Shown here in pieces: positions 34,291 to 43,606 of a DNA stretch of 64,000 nucleotides (positions are counted from its first letter, which is position 1; every line of letters starts with the position of its first letter). Origin of the DNA: Clostridium beijerinckii (GTDB taxonomy: Bacteria > Bacillota > Clostridia > Clostridiales > Clostridiaceae); contig CP029329.1 in the NCBI GenBank assembly GCA_003129525.1, positions 399,001-463,000 on the forward strand, written 5' to 3'. Both the position numbers and the translations under genes were made by a program. The notes beneath the pieces were generated by a model. That model was not told where the DNA came from. It saw only the letters and a program-made list of their open reading frames with translations, and did not search any database.

Positions 34291-35619
34291 TTAAATTCTA
34301 TCCCATAGTTTTTGACTTACTTTTCTAGCTTCAGCTAATATCTCCTCTTCATTAACACTTATAAGCTTACCGTTTCTAACTAAAACCTTTCCATTTACTA
34401 TAGTTGTATCTACAGATCTTCCCATCATTCCAAATAAAACATGTGAATTATAGTTACTTTCATTCATTGGAGTCAATGGATTATAATCTACTATTATTAC
34501 ATCTGCGTTGGCTCCCTCTTCGATAATTCCAAATTTCCCTTCGAAATGTCTTTCTGCAATTTTTCTATTGTTTTCAAATAGCATTAAAGGCACTTCTCCC
34601 CAAGCTACTGATGGATCTTTTAAATTATGCTTATGAATTATATTGGCAACCTTCATAGACTCAAACATATCTTGAGTATATCCATCTGTTCCAAGTCCAA
34701 CAGTTACACCTTTATTTATAAGGTCAAGCGCTGGTGATACACCTACTGCATTTCCCATATTTGATTCTGGATTATGTACTACAGATGTGTTTGTCTTTAC
34801 AATTAATTCTTGCTCATTTTCATCTGCATGCACACAATGAACTGCAATTGTTTTTTTTCCTAATATATTGAAATCATTTAGTCTTTCCACTACTCTTTTA
34901 CCATGTTTTTTCATACACTCTTCTTCATCAGCCAATCCTTCAGCTACATGTATATGATATCCACAATCTAACTTCTCAGCTTCTTTTACACATTTTCTTA
35001 AAGATTCATCAGAAAGTGTAAAGCTTGCATGCATTCCAAACATTCCAGATTTCATGTTGTCTTTCTTTTCTATACAATGCTTTATATAGTCTACATTTTC
35101 TTTTATTCCCTCTTCTAAAATTTCTTCTCCATCTCTATCCGAAACTTCATAGCAAAGGGAAGTTCTTATTCCAAGTTCTTCTGCTACTTTTCCAATTGTA
35201 AAAAGGCTATTTTTAGCAGCATTGGGACTTGCATGGTGATCAAAAAATGTCGTTACTCCAAACTTTAAGCTATCCATTAGTGTTGTGTAAGCACTATATT
35301 TTACATCTTCTAATGTTAATTTTCTATCTAATCTCCACCATAAGTTATTTAGTATATCTAAGAAATCCTTAGACGTAGGTCCATCTAAATTCATTCCTCT
35401 TGCAAAAGCGCTATATATATGTCCATGTGTATTTATAAGACCTGGCATTATAACTTTTCCCTTTGCATCTATATATTCTACATCCCCGTATTTATCTAAG
35501 ATATCACTAGTATTTCCATAATCAATTATCTTACCGTCACTTACAATTAATGCACCATTTTCTATAAAGGGCTTTTCTTTATTTTGAGTTATTAGTCTTC
35601 CATTGCCTACAATTTTCAT
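34291..35619 (-). CDS. ssnA: SsnA-type aminohydrolase
   Basis: 442 residues of the amidohydrolase superfamily: metal-binding NTHGHIYSAFARGMNLDG, HIHVAEG, VHCVHAD and LGTDGYTQDM. SsnA proteins are found in selenium/purine gene clusters of gut anaerobes together with ygeX, ygeY, ygeW and hydantoinase. A deaminase or ring-opening function on a purine product is inferred. It is 10 bases from the upstream D-aminoacylase gene, so co-translated from one operon led by ygeX. Confidence 0.9.
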   Translation of the reverse strand: MKIVGNGRLITQNKEKPFIENGALIVSDGKIIDYGNTSDILDKYGDVEYIDAKGKVIMPGLINTHGHIYSAFARGMNLDGPTSKDFLDILNNLWWRLDRKLTLEDVKYSAYTTLMDSLKFGVTTFFDHHASPNAAKNSLFTIGKVAEELGIRTSLCYEVSDRDGEEILEEGIKENVDYIKHCIEKKDNMKSGMFGMHASFTLSDESLRKCVKEAEKLDCGYHIHVAEGLADEEECMKKHGKRVVERLNDFNILGKKTIAVHCVHADENEQELIVKTNTSVVHNPESNMGNAVGVSPALDLINKGVTVGLGTDGYTQDMFESMKVANIIHKHNLKDPSVAWGEVPLMLFENNRKIAERHFEGKFGIIEEGANADVIIVDYNPLTPMNESNYNSHVLFGMMGRSVDTTIVNGKVLVRNGKLISVNEEEILAEARKVSQKLWDRI

Positions 35620-35629
35620 AAAAATCCTC

Positions 35630-37231
35630 TTACCCCTTTCTAAGTACTATACCTGCTTTCACCTTTTTATATTCTCCATTTTCAACTGCTACTTGACCGT
35701 TTATAATCACATATTCAATGCCTTCTGGATATTGAGTTGAATCTTCAAATGTTCCTTTATCTATAACCGTATCCGCGTTAAAAATAACTATATCTGCAAA
35801 ATATCCTTCTTTAATCAATCCTCTGTCTTTTATATTAATTGCATTTGCTGCTTTACTAGTCATTTTCATAACTGCTTCTTCAAGAGTTAACACATTAAGC
35901 TTTCTAACAAATCTTCCAAGTATCCTTGGGAATGAACCATAAGCTCTAGGATGAGGTTTTCCTGAAAGTAATCCGTCAGTACAAACATTTTGTTCTGTTA
36001 ATTTCATAAACTTTATTATGTGTTTTTCAATTCCATAATAATTAAACATTCCAACTGCATTTTCTTCTTCTAACAAAAGATCAAAAGTTGCATTATATGG
36101 ATCTTTACCTTTAAGTTCTCCAATTTCAACTAAATTTTTTCCTATAAACTGTTCATTTCTCTTATGTTTTACTGAAGTTACATATATTCCATCTAATCCT
36201 GCAAAGTCAATAAAATTATCCCATGCTTCCATATCATTTTGTTCATTATTTTCCATATCAAGAATCATCTTTTTTCTCATTTCAGGAGAAGCTAGTCTTT
36301 CCAAAAGTTTATCTGTACCTCCATCATGAGCCCAAGGTGGCAATATTACTCCAAGCATTGTGCTTCCTGTTGCATATGGATATTGGTCAAGTGTAACTTT
36401 TATCCCTTTCTTTTTAGCTTCATTAAGCAATACAATTACTTCATCAACGTGCTTCCAATTCTTTTTTCCACATACTTTAAAATGTGAGAAATGAACTCTT
36501 ACTCCTGATTTTTCACCAATTTCAATTACTTCTTTCATTGAACTTATTATTGAATCTGCTTCACTTCTTTGGTGAATTACAAATACTCCATTAAATTCTG
36601 CTACTACCTTACAAAGTTCAACAAGTTCTCTTGTTCCTGAATAAGCACATGGCATGTATATCAATCCAGTAGATAATCCATAAGCTCCTGCTTCCATTTC
36701 TCTTCTTGTAACTTCACACATTTTCTTTAATTGTTCTTCATCAGGTTGTACATTATCAAGACCAAGTACTTCCATTCTTACATTTCCATGGGGTACCAAA
36801 TAAGCTTCATTTAAGCCTACTCCGTTATTTTCCATCATTTTTAAATAATTATCAGTAGTTTCATAATTCCAATTTATTTCGTCTGATTCCCCATCTAATC
36901 CAGCCAAGTTTTTCCTCCAGGATGCTACATATTCTTTTGGTAGCGGCGCCATTGATATTCCATCCTGACCTAATACTTCTGTTGTTATACCTTGTCTTAT
37001 TTTTATTTCATTATATGGATTTTCTAAGATTTTAAGATCACTATGTGAATGAGTATCAATAAAGCCTGGAGCTATTACTAACCCCTCAGCATTTATTATT
37101 TTATCTACATTTTCATTATTAATCTCATATGATATTTTATCTATTCTTTCATTGCAGACCAAAACATCTCCTTTGTAACCTTCATTTCCACTACCATCTA
37201 CTATGAAACCTTTTTTTATTAATATCTTCAT
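35630..37231 (-). CDS. D-aminoacylase / N-acyl-D-amino acid deacylase family hydrolase
   Basis: 533 residues with amidohydrolase motifs: IAPGFIDTHSHSDL near residue 55, LSTGLIYMPCAYSGTRELVELC, VHFSHFKVCGKKNWKH and late GRFVRKLNVLTLEEAV, SKAANAINIKDRGLI. Its size and order match zinc-dependent D-aminoacylases and related N-carbamoyl/N-acyl hydrolases. In the purine island it may cleave a carbamoyl- or formyl-amino intermediate. It sits between ygeY (36-base gap) and ssnA (10 bases). Confidence 0.88.
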   Translation of the reverse strand: MKILIKKGFIVDGSGNEGYKGDVLVCNERIDKISYEINNENVDKIINAEGLVIAPGFIDTHSHSDLKILENPYNEIKIRQGITTEVLGQDGISMAPLPKEYVASWRKNLAGLDGESDEINWNYETTDNYLKMMENNGVGLNEAYLVPHGNVRMEVLGLDNVQPDEEQLKKMCEVTRREMEAGAYGLSTGLIYMPCAYSGTRELVELCKVVAEFNGVFVIHQRSEADSIISSMKEVIEIGEKSGVRVHFSHFKVCGKKNWKHVDEVIVLLNEAKKKGIKVTLDQYPYATGSTMLGVILPPWAHDGGTDKLLERLASPEMRKKMILDMENNEQNDMEAWDNFIDFAGLDGIYVTSVKHKRNEQFIGKNLVEIGELKGKDPYNATFDLLLEEENAVGMFNYYGIEKHIIKFMKLTEQNVCTDGLLSGKPHPRAYGSFPRILGRFVRKLNVLTLEEAVMKMTSKAANAINIKDRGLIKEGYFADIVIFNADTVIDKGTFEDSTQYPEGIEYVIINGQVAVENGEYKKVKAGIVLRKG

Positions 37232-37267
37232 CTTTAATCATCCTCTATATATCTATTAAGCCATTTG

Positions 37268-38455
37268 TTATTTATTATAAACAGACTTTAATATTCCATA
37301 ATATCCTTCTGCACCAATAAATAATTGTTCTTGTTCTATATATTCATCAATTGTATGAGCTAAATTTTCTTTTGATGGTCCAAAACCAATTGTTCTGATT
37401 CCTGCTTCCCCAGCATAATGAGAACCATTTGTACAGAATGAATATTGAGTTATTTCTGGATTAATTCCTGCACTTCTTAATCCTTTAAGAGCTGCCTTAA
37501 CAAATTCATCGTCTTCTTTATATAACCAAGCTGGAAAGAATCTTTCACCTTCAATTGTTTCACCTGTATAACAAGTTTCTTTTCCTACTGCATATGAAAC
37601 TTTAGCATTCATTTCTTTATCCACTGCTATTAATTCATCAATAATTTTTTGTATTGGTGCTAAAACTTCTTCTTTAGTTTCTCCAACTAAAAGTCTTCTA
37701 TCAAATGTAGCTCTACAATAATCTGGAACTACTGATGCTCCTGGATATGGTGAAGATTTAATATCAGTTAAAACTAATATTCCTTTTCCTAGTACTTCAT
37801 GAACTGGAGTTTCTATATCTTGAATTCGTTCAATTATCTTTGACATTTTATAAACTGCATTTATTCCTTGTTCTGGATTAGCTGAGTGAGCTGGTCTTCC
37901 AAAAGTTTCAATAACAATTTCTGCTCTTCCTCTTTGACCAATCTTTAAATTTAATTCAGAAGATTCACCAATAACAACATAATCAGGCTTTATAGCTTCA
38001 CTTATTTTTCTTGCTGATACGCCTTCAAAAATTTCTTCATGAACTACACCTACAACAAAAATATCGCCTTCAAAATCTCTCTTAGTATCTTCTGCAAAAT
38101 AAGCTGCGGCTAATATCATAGCTGAAGTTTGACCCTTCATATCGGAAGTTCCTCTTCCATAGATTTTTCCATCAACTATTTCGCCTCCAAAAGGTGCATG
38201 CGTCCATTTTGAATCATCTGGTACTGGTACTGTATCTATATGTCCATCGAAAAGTATTCTCTTTCCAGGTTTGTTTCCTTTAATATGACCAATTATATTA
38301 CCATAAGCGTCTATGGAGCATTCGTCATATCCTAATTCTTTAAATTTTCCTTTTATTACGTCTACAACTTTAGATTCATCACCTGAAACTGATTGATTTC
38401 TTACTAATTCTTGGCATAACTCAGTTAAACTTTCTTTTCTTTTATTAGTTAGCAT
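37268..38455 (-). CDS. ygeY: YgeY-family M20 metallohydrolase
   Basis: 395 residues. M20 peptidase fold with zinc ligands in LFDGHIDTVP, GRGTSDMKGQ, VVHEEIFEG and a late His (ENLAHTIDEY). The length and close link to ygeX match YgeY, the selenium-metabolism-linked hydrolase. It probably hydrolyses an amide or carbamoyl amino acid formed after ring opening. It follows ygeX by 73 bases; a second M20 enzyme is encoded at 44.9-46.3 kb. Confidence 0.9.
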   Translation of the reverse strand: MLTNKRKESLTELCQELVRNQSVSGDESKVVDVIKGKFKELGYDECSIDAYGNIIGHIKGNKPGKRILFDGHIDTVPVPDDSKWTHAPFGGEIVDGKIYGRGTSDMKGQTSAMILAAAYFAEDTKRDFEGDIFVVGVVHEEIFEGVSARKISEAIKPDYVVIGESSELNLKIGQRGRAEIVIETFGRPAHSANPEQGINAVYKMSKIIERIQDIETPVHEVLGKGILVLTDIKSSPYPGASVVPDYCRATFDRRLLVGETKEEVLAPIQKIIDELIAVDKEMNAKVSYAVGKETCYTGETIEGERFFPAWLYKEDDEFVKAALKGLRSAGINPEITQYSFCTNGSHYAGEAGIRTIGFGPSKENLAHTIDEYIEQEQLFIGAEGYYGILKSVYNK

Positions 38456-38528
38456 ATAGATCTCCTTTCATTCTAAATACTTATTTTTTATCCAACATCA
38501 GCAAAACTTTTATTTATTAAAATGTAAT

Positions 38529-39731
38529 TTAATATTCACCATTCCAAACTATTTGTCTGTACTTTTCTGGATCTGTATCACCTTCTGTACTAAATAAAAG
38601 TACTCTTGAATTTTCATCTAATCCTAAAGCTTGTTTTAAATCCTTATAATCATCATTAGTCATAATTTCATATAATAAACCAGTTGTTACTGCTCCTGAC
38701 TCGCCTGAAATTATACCTTTATCTCCCTTTAATGGATTTCCAAGAACTCTCATTCCTTTAGCAGCTACCCAGTCTGGAGCTGAAACAAATGCTTTTGCAT
38801 AATTCTTTAATACTTCAAAACCAATTGTATTAACTTCTCCACATGCAAGTCCAGCCATTATTGTTTGCATCTCTCCACCAACAACTCTCGCTTTACCATC
38901 ATCTGCTATTGCTGATTTATAGTAACAATCTGCAAGATTTGATTCTACTACTACAGTAGTTGGACAATTTTCTGGATACATTGAAGCAAAGAAACCTTGA
39001 ATAGCACCTGCTAAAGAACCAACACCTGCTTGTACAAATATATGAGTAGGTCTTTCAACATCAAATTCTTTTAATTGTTCACTTGCTTCTAATGCCATCG
39101 TTCCATAGCCTTGCATTATCCATGCTGGTATTTTTTCATAGCCTTCCCATGCAGTATCTTGAACCATTAACCCATTATGTTCTTCTGCATATTTATTTGC
39201 AAGTCTTACTGCATCATCATAATTTAACTCTGTAATGCTAGCTTCTGCACCTTCAGCCTTTATGTTGTTTAATCTCATAAGTGAAGAGCCCTTTGGCATG
39301 TAAACTACCGATTTTTGTTTTAATCTATTAGCTGTCCATGCAACTCCTCTTCCATGATTACCATCTGTTGCTGTTACAAAAGTTATATCTCCTAGTCTTT
39401 CTTTAACTTCCTTTGAAGTTAATTTTTCATATGGTAAATCTTTTATATCTTCACCTAATTTATCTGCTAAGTATCTTCCCATTGCAAATGAGCCACCTAA
39501 TACTTTAAATGCATTTAATCCAAATCTATAAGATTCATCCTTTACGTATATTCCACCTAATCCAATCTTTTTAGATAACTCTTTTAAATCTACTAATGGT
39601 GTTTTATCATATTCTAAAAAACTTTCATGAAAATTCTTTGCTTTTGAAACTTCTTCTTTATTAAGAAATTTTATACTTCCTTCTTTATCATTTTTAGGTA
39701 ATGTATTTTCTTTCCATAATATTTTTTCCAT
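38529..39731 (-). CDS. ygeX: Diaminopropionate ammonia-lyase
   Basis: PLP enzyme that converts 2,3-diaminopropionate to pyruvate and two ammonia. The 400-residue protein has the Schiff-base Lys in RFGLNAFKVLGGSFA (~residue 76), ATDGNHGRGVAW, the glycine-rich cofactor site VQAGVGSLAGA and the usual C-terminus FSTEGDTDPEKYRQIVWNG. RBS AAAGGAGAAAATATA precedes the ATG. It is the first gene after a sigma-54 promoter whose predicted start lies about 68 bases upstream, and it heads ygeX-ygeY-dan-ssnA-preA-ridA. Confidence 0.95.
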   Translation of the reverse strand: MEKILWKENTLPKNDKEGSIKFLNKEEVSKAKNFHESFLEYDKTPLVDLKELSKKIGLGGIYVKDESYRFGLNAFKVLGGSFAMGRYLADKLGEDIKDLPYEKLTSKEVKERLGDITFVTATDGNHGRGVAWTANRLKQKSVVYMPKGSSLMRLNNIKAEGAEASITELNYDDAVRLANKYAEEHNGLMVQDTAWEGYEKIPAWIMQGYGTMALEASEQLKEFDVERPTHIFVQAGVGSLAGAIQGFFASMYPENCPTTVVVESNLADCYYKSAIADDGKARVVGGEMQTIMAGLACGEVNTIGFEVLKNYAKAFVSAPDWVAAKGMRVLGNPLKGDKGIISGESGAVTTGLLYEIMTNDDYKDLKQALGLDENSRVLLFSTEGDTDPEKYRQIVWNGEY

Positions 39732-39808
39732 TATATTTTCTCCTTTTTATTTAATTCTTATTTAATTTTTATCTTACTTATAATTTGTTTTGTCTTACTG
39801 ATATTTAT

Positions 39809-39825
39809 AGCAATTCCAATGCCAA
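39809..39825 (-). promoter_or_regulatory. Sigma-54 (-24/-12) promoter A, upstream of ygeX
   Basis: The minus strand reads TTGGCATTGGAATTGCT: the GG and GC doublets are exactly ten bases apart, as required for RpoN promoters. The predicted start is near 39799. The same element occurs at 49673-49689 and 53171-53187. Confidence 0.85.
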
Positions 39826-39939
39826 CTCTTTCTAATTTTCCTATGTCATATGAACAAGTTTTCTTGGTTTCCTTAGTTTTTATATAGGTTTATCCTCGTT
39901 TTATACCTATATATGTAAATTGCTCTTATTTTCTTACAT

Positions 39940-40057
39940 TTAATTTATCAAAGTGATAATTAATTATCATTTTGATAAATTAAGTATGCATCTTGTTAAA
40001 CGATAATATTTTATATAGAAAAGAGTATTAATTATCATTTTGATAATTAATACTCTT
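39940..40057. promoter_or_regulatory. Operator module A for a sigma-54 activator
   Basis: Three copies of the dyad TATCATTTTGATA (or its complement): 39946-39958 (one mismatch), 39965-39977 and 40033-40045. The first two form one 44-base palindrome; the third lies in the perfect hairpin 40021-40057. Distances (19 and about 69 bases, and 121 bases to the promoter) are the same as in modules B and C. The outer hairpin may also end the regulator transcript. Confidence 0.8.
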
Positions 40058-40202
40058 TCCTTTTTGATTTATTTTCTTATATTAATGTAGCAATTACATA
40101 TTAAATAATCTCATTTAATTATAGCTATAATAACATATTTCACTATTAAATTTATAATACTTCCATCAATATTTAGGTATACTACTTTTTAAAGTAATAC
40201 TC

Positions 40203-40856
40203 TTAATCCTCACTACTATTTAAATAGCTGTAAAGTGAATATTTTGAAATATCATAAAACTTTGAAATTTTATCTCCCGATCTTTTAATTAAAAGTGCAC
40301 CTTTGCTCTCTAAATATTTAATTGCTTTCATTTTATCTTCTTTAGTCATAACTGCAACAGGTTTTCCAATTAATTGATATGATTCCTCAATTAAATCTTT
40401 GAGAAGTTGATTAACATCAGTTGGAATTGCAATATCATCATCACCATAATCATTGTTTTTTGTTTCCTTTATGGAAACAAAGTCTTTCATAATCTTATTA
40501 GATACAATTAGCTGTGTAATATCATAATTAATACAAAGAAGTGCTTTAGCTTCACCGTTTTCATCTGGTATGCATATAGTCGTAGATTTTAAAATACGTC
40601 CATCATTTGTACGAGTACTATAACTATAGTGGTCTTTATGCTGAAGATTGGAATGAATTGTTTCCATTGCAATTCGCGATGCAACATCCCCAACCTTACG
40701 TCCTGTAACATGACCATTTTCAATTGCTATAATGCTGTGTTCATATCCTGCTTTTAAATCATGAATTGCGACTTCACAATTTGGTCCAAACTCTTCCGCA
40801 ATTCCTTTAATAAGCCTTTTAAAAAAATCCAAATCATCATATACACTCATGCTCAA
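40203..40856 (-). CDS. YheO-type PAS/HTH transcriptional regulator, copy 1
   Basis: 217 residues. Residues ~5-125 form the YheO-like PAS domain (FFKRLIKGIAEEFGPNCEVAIHD; ILKSTTICIPDENGEAKALLCINYDI) and residues ~150-215 the HTH_22 domain (MKAIKYLESKGALLIKRSGDKISKFYDISKYSLYSYL). Family members (e.g. DauR) respond to small metabolites. A second copy at 55611-56258 is about 90% identical. The gene stands alone, between the hydantoinase gene and sigma-54 module A, so it probably controls part of the purine island. Confidence 0.9.
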   Translation of the reverse strand: MSMSVYDDLDFFKRLIKGIAEEFGPNCEVAIHDLKAGYEHSIIAIENGHVTGRKVGDVASRIAMETIHSNLQHKDHYSYSTRTNDGRILKSTTICIPDENGEAKALLCINYDITQLIVSNKIMKDFVSIKETKNNDYGDDDIAIPTDVNQLLKDLIEESYQLIGKPVAVMTKEDKMKAIKYLESKGALLIKRSGDKISKFYDISKYSLYSYLNSSED

Positions 40857-40914
40857 ATCTCCTTTATCATCCTATATTTACATTATCATATAAATAAGTC
40901 TCTGTAAATAATTC

Positions 40915-40952
40915 AAAGCATAGCAACCAAGCCTTATTGGTCGCTATGCTTA
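40915..40952 (-). terminator. Terminator between hydantoinase and regulator 1
   Basis: An inverted repeat AAAGCATAGCAACCA / TGGTCGCTATGCTTA with a loop of about eight bases. A related degraded hairpin lies at the same place upstream of regulator copy 2 (about 56320-56355). Confidence 0.65.
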
Positions 40953-40975
40953 GTATATTTAATAACAATTAACTA

Positions 40976-42352
40976 TTATTCTATTACTTTTCTTCTAATA
41001 AATTTTCCATCACCTTTTTTTCCAAAAAACTCATTGTTTTTATAAGCTACTTTACCATTCTGTATTACAGTATTAATATCGCCCTTTAACTTCATGCCTT
41101 CAAAACATGTGTAATCTACTGCTCCATGAAGCATACTTCTTGTAAGAGTATATTCAGAATTTGGATTAATAATAGTAATATCAGCATCGGCTCCAGGAAT
41201 TAAAGATCCTTTTTGAGGATAAAGCCCATAAATTCTAGCAGGTTTTGTACATAAAAGTTCTACAAAACGATTAATTGAAATTTTCTTTTTCATAACACCT
41301 TCAGAGAAAATCACCATTACTCGTTCAGCAACTCCAGGAGCCCCATTAGGGCATTTTGTAAAATCATTAATTCCTTTTTCCTTATCTCCTTTTAGTTTGA
41401 ACGAACAGTGATCAGTAGCAATTACATCAATTGCACCATCTTGTACTCCTTTCCAAAGAGCATCAACATCATTCTTGTGGCGTAAAGGCGGAGACATTAC
41501 ATATTTTAATCCATTATTATCTGGCTCAAGGTATTTTTCTGCTGTCATCGTTAGGTACTGAGTGCAAGTTTCAGAAAAAATATTCTTTTGACCCTGTGCT
41601 CTTGCTTTTCTTATCTCATCCAATCCTTTTTCAGTAGAAGTATGGACAATATAAATTGGAGCATCTCCTGCCAATGCTGCAATATGTAGCACTCTGCTAA
41701 TTGCCTCTGCTTCACAGTGGTCTGGTCGTGATTTTGCATGGTATATTGCCTCTAAGCAACCATTTGAAACATAATTTTCTCTAAGATCATTTATAACATC
41801 ATTATTTTCAGCATGTACAGCAATAATTACTCCCAATTCTTTAGCCTTTTTTAATACTTTTAAAATTGAAGCATCATCCAGTTTAAAATCATATGTCATA
41901 TAAATCTTAAAACTAGAAATTCCTTCTTTAACCAGAGACTCCATCTCAGATAAGACCTCATCATTTACATGCTGTATTACTCCATGAAAACCATAATCAA
42001 TTACTGCTTTTCCATTAGCCAATTCATGATATTCATCAATTTGGTGACGAAGTGCACAATTTTTAGGTCCAAAGGCTACATGGTCAATAATACTTGTAGT
42101 TCCACCACAAACCGCTGCAACAGTTCCAGTATAAAAATCATCTATTGAACGATTGCTTCCAGATTGTAAATCCATATGAGTATGCACATCCACAGCTCCA
42201 GGAATTACATACATTCCAGAAGCATCAATAATTTCTGCATTGTCATTAAACAAATTTGTTCCAATACAAGATATTTTATTATTTTCTATCATAATATCTG
42301 AAAAATAGCTTTCTGATTCAGTTACAATCGTTCCATTTTTTATAATAATCAT
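40976..42352 (-). CDS. hydA: D-hydantoinase / dihydropyrimidinase-type amidohydrolase (HydA/HyuA)
   Basis: 458 residues from the ATG at 42352 (GAGGTG seven bases upstream). The family motifs are clear: PGAVDVHTHMDLQSG, the carboxylated Lys in FKIYMTYDFKLDD, HAENNDV, YIVHTS and ATDHCSFKLKGDKEKG. It hydrolyses cyclic amides such as hydantoins or dihydropyrimidines. Hydantoinase is one of the genes of the anaerobic purine/uric acid clusters that also hold ygeX, ygeY, ygeW and ssnA. The paralogous copy of this locus near 56.3 kb lacks the gene exactly. Confidence 0.93.
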   Translation of the reverse strand: MIIIKNGTIVTESESYFSDIMIENNKISCIGTNLFNDNAEIIDASGMYVIPGAVDVHTHMDLQSGSNRSIDDFYTGTVAAVCGGTTSIIDHVAFGPKNCALRHQIDEYHELANGKAVIDYGFHGVIQHVNDEVLSEMESLVKEGISSFKIYMTYDFKLDDASILKVLKKAKELGVIIAVHAENNDVINDLRENYVSNGCLEAIYHAKSRPDHCEAEAISRVLHIAALAGDAPIYIVHTSTEKGLDEIRKARAQGQKNIFSETCTQYLTMTAEKYLEPDNNGLKYVMSPPLRHKNDVDALWKGVQDGAIDVIATDHCSFKLKGDKEKGINDFTKCPNGAPGVAERVMVIFSEGVMKKKISINRFVELLCTKPARIYGLYPQKGSLIPGADADITIINPNSEYTLTRSMLHGAVDYTCFEGMKLKGDINTVIQNGKVAYKNNEFFGKKGDGKFIRRKVIE

Positions 42353-42423
42353 CACAATCACCTCTTTAACTTTATTATGACTTATTTCTGATTGTATTGA
42401 TATAACTAAAATAATTGAAAACT

Positions 42424-42460
42424 AAGCCTGTAGACGTTTTACATGACGATCTACAGGCTT
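42424..42460 (-). terminator. Terminator after carbamate kinase
   Basis: The inverted repeat AAGCCTGTAGAC / ATCTACAGGCTT followed on the minus strand by AGTTTTCA. A homologous hairpin occurs at 56378-56417, at the matching position of the duplicated block. Confidence 0.75.
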
Positions 42461-42470
42461 GTTAAATATA

Positions 42471-42599
42471 TCAAGTGAAACTTGATTCAGGTGGGGTTCG
42501 ATCCCCATCTGAATCTTAGTTGAACTTATCCAGGAGCGTGCAGCCGTTATCTCCCACTTAAAGAAGTGGGAGTGTTACGGATGCTAGCTATCGGATAAA
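42471..42599 (+). mobile_element. IS200/IS605-like mini-element (copy E2)
   Basis: Non-coding, 129 bases, from TCAAGTGAAACTTGATTCAG through the hairpin GGTGGGGTTCGATCCCCATC and CTCCCACT/AGTGGGAG to CTAGCTATCGGATAAA. The paralogous region at 56411-56440 lacks it (GTTAAATATA joins CAGAACTTTTAAC), giving an empty site. The ends and lack of target duplication resemble IS200/IS605-family ends, which also overlap the TnpB guide RNA; this is inference. Confidence 0.75.
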
Positions 42600-42668
42600 A
42601 CTTTTAACTTAATAGTACTTCACTATAATTATTTAAATTATTTCTTATTGCGTAGCTCAATATATAAT

Positions 42669-43571
42669 TTACATTTTAAAGTGTGTACCTGTTTTACCTA
42701 GAATTCCATCATTTACTTTTCCCAAAAGCGTAATAAGTGCAGTCTTTCCTTCTCCTGAAGAGACAAATTGTAAAGCTGCTTGTACTTTTGGTAACATAGA
42801 TCCTGGTGCAAATTGGCCTTCTTCAATATACTTATTAGCTTCTTCCATTGTAAGTGAATCCAACCATTTAACATCTGGTTTTCCAAAGTTAACAGCAACT
42901 TTTTCCACTGCTGTTAAAATAATTAAATAATCTGCACCGATTTCTTCAGCTAACAACGCTGCTTCAAAGTCCTTATCAATTACTGCCGGTACACCTTTTA
43001 AATGATTATGCTCTACTTCTATAACAGGAATTCCGCCACCGCCACCTGCGATAACTATTTCTCCAGCTGACATTAATTCTAAAATAGTTTCTTTTTCAAT
43101 TATGTCAATTGGCTTTGGAGACGATACTACTTGTCTATATCCTCTACCAGAGTCTTCTATCATTACTAATCCAGTCTTTTCTAATTTTTCAGCTTCCTCT
43201 TTGCTATAAAAACGTCCAATTGGCTTTGTAGGATTTAAAAATGCGCTGTCATTAGGATCAACAAGAGTTTGAGTAATAAGAGTTACTACAGGAATCTTTA
43301 AATTACGTGATAAAACTTCTTCTCTAATCGCATTTTGTAAATCATATCCAATGTATGCTTGACTCATCGCAACACACATTGTTAATGGCATTTCATTCAT
43401 TTCTGAATTTATCATTCCTACTTGTGGTCCATTACCATGAGTTACAACCACTTGATTTCCACTTTCAATTAAATCTACAATGCTTTTAGCAGTAAATTTT
43501 ACAGATTCCATCTGTTCGTCTAATGTTTTTCCTAGTGCATTTCCACCTAGTGCTATTACAATCTTGCTCAT
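42669..43571 (-). CDS. arcC: Carbamate kinase
   Basis: 300 residues from the ATG at 43571, which has GGAGG upstream. Motifs: VIALGGNALG, VVTHGNGPQVG, AGGGGGIPVIE, and DKDFEAALLAEEIGADYLIILT. It makes ATP from carbamoyl phosphate and ADP. With the YgeW carbamoyltransferase immediately upstream it forms an energy-yielding end of the pathway. The 155-base gap to ygeW contains a strong hairpin that may make arcC expression conditional. Confidence 0.95.
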   Translation of the reverse strand: MSKIVIALGGNALGKTLDEQMESVKFTAKSIVDLIESGNQVVVTHGNGPQVGMINSEMNEMPLTMCVAMSQAYIGYDLQNAIREEVLSRNLKIPVVTLITQTLVDPNDSAFLNPTKPIGRFYSKEEAEKLEKTGLVMIEDSGRGYRQVVSSPKPIDIIEKETILELMSAGEIVIAGGGGGIPVIEVEHNHLKGVPAVIDKDFEAALLAEEIGADYLIILTAVEKVAVNFGKPDVKWLDSLTMEEANKYIEEGQFAPGSMLPKVQAALQFVSSGEGKTALITLLGKVNDGILGKTGTHFKM

Positions 43572-43606
43572 CACACATGCCTCCAATTCTCTTTAGTCAT
43601 ATTCAA

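Noticed and set aside
40021-40057. Outer hairpins of the sigma-54 modules as plain terminators only
   Set aside because: They do have T tails and may terminate, but all three keep the TATCAWWWTGATA dyad at the same distance from the inner pair, so I kept them as probable dual-function sites.
42480-42530. tRNA-like T-arm (GGTTCGATCC) suggesting a tRNA gene
   Set aside because: No acceptor stem, anticodon arm or CCA-type end can be formed around it; it is an internal hairpin of mini-element E2 and varies in E3.
42713-42898. Minus-strand 61-codon ORF
   Set aside because: Alternative frame within arcC, which has clear family motifs.
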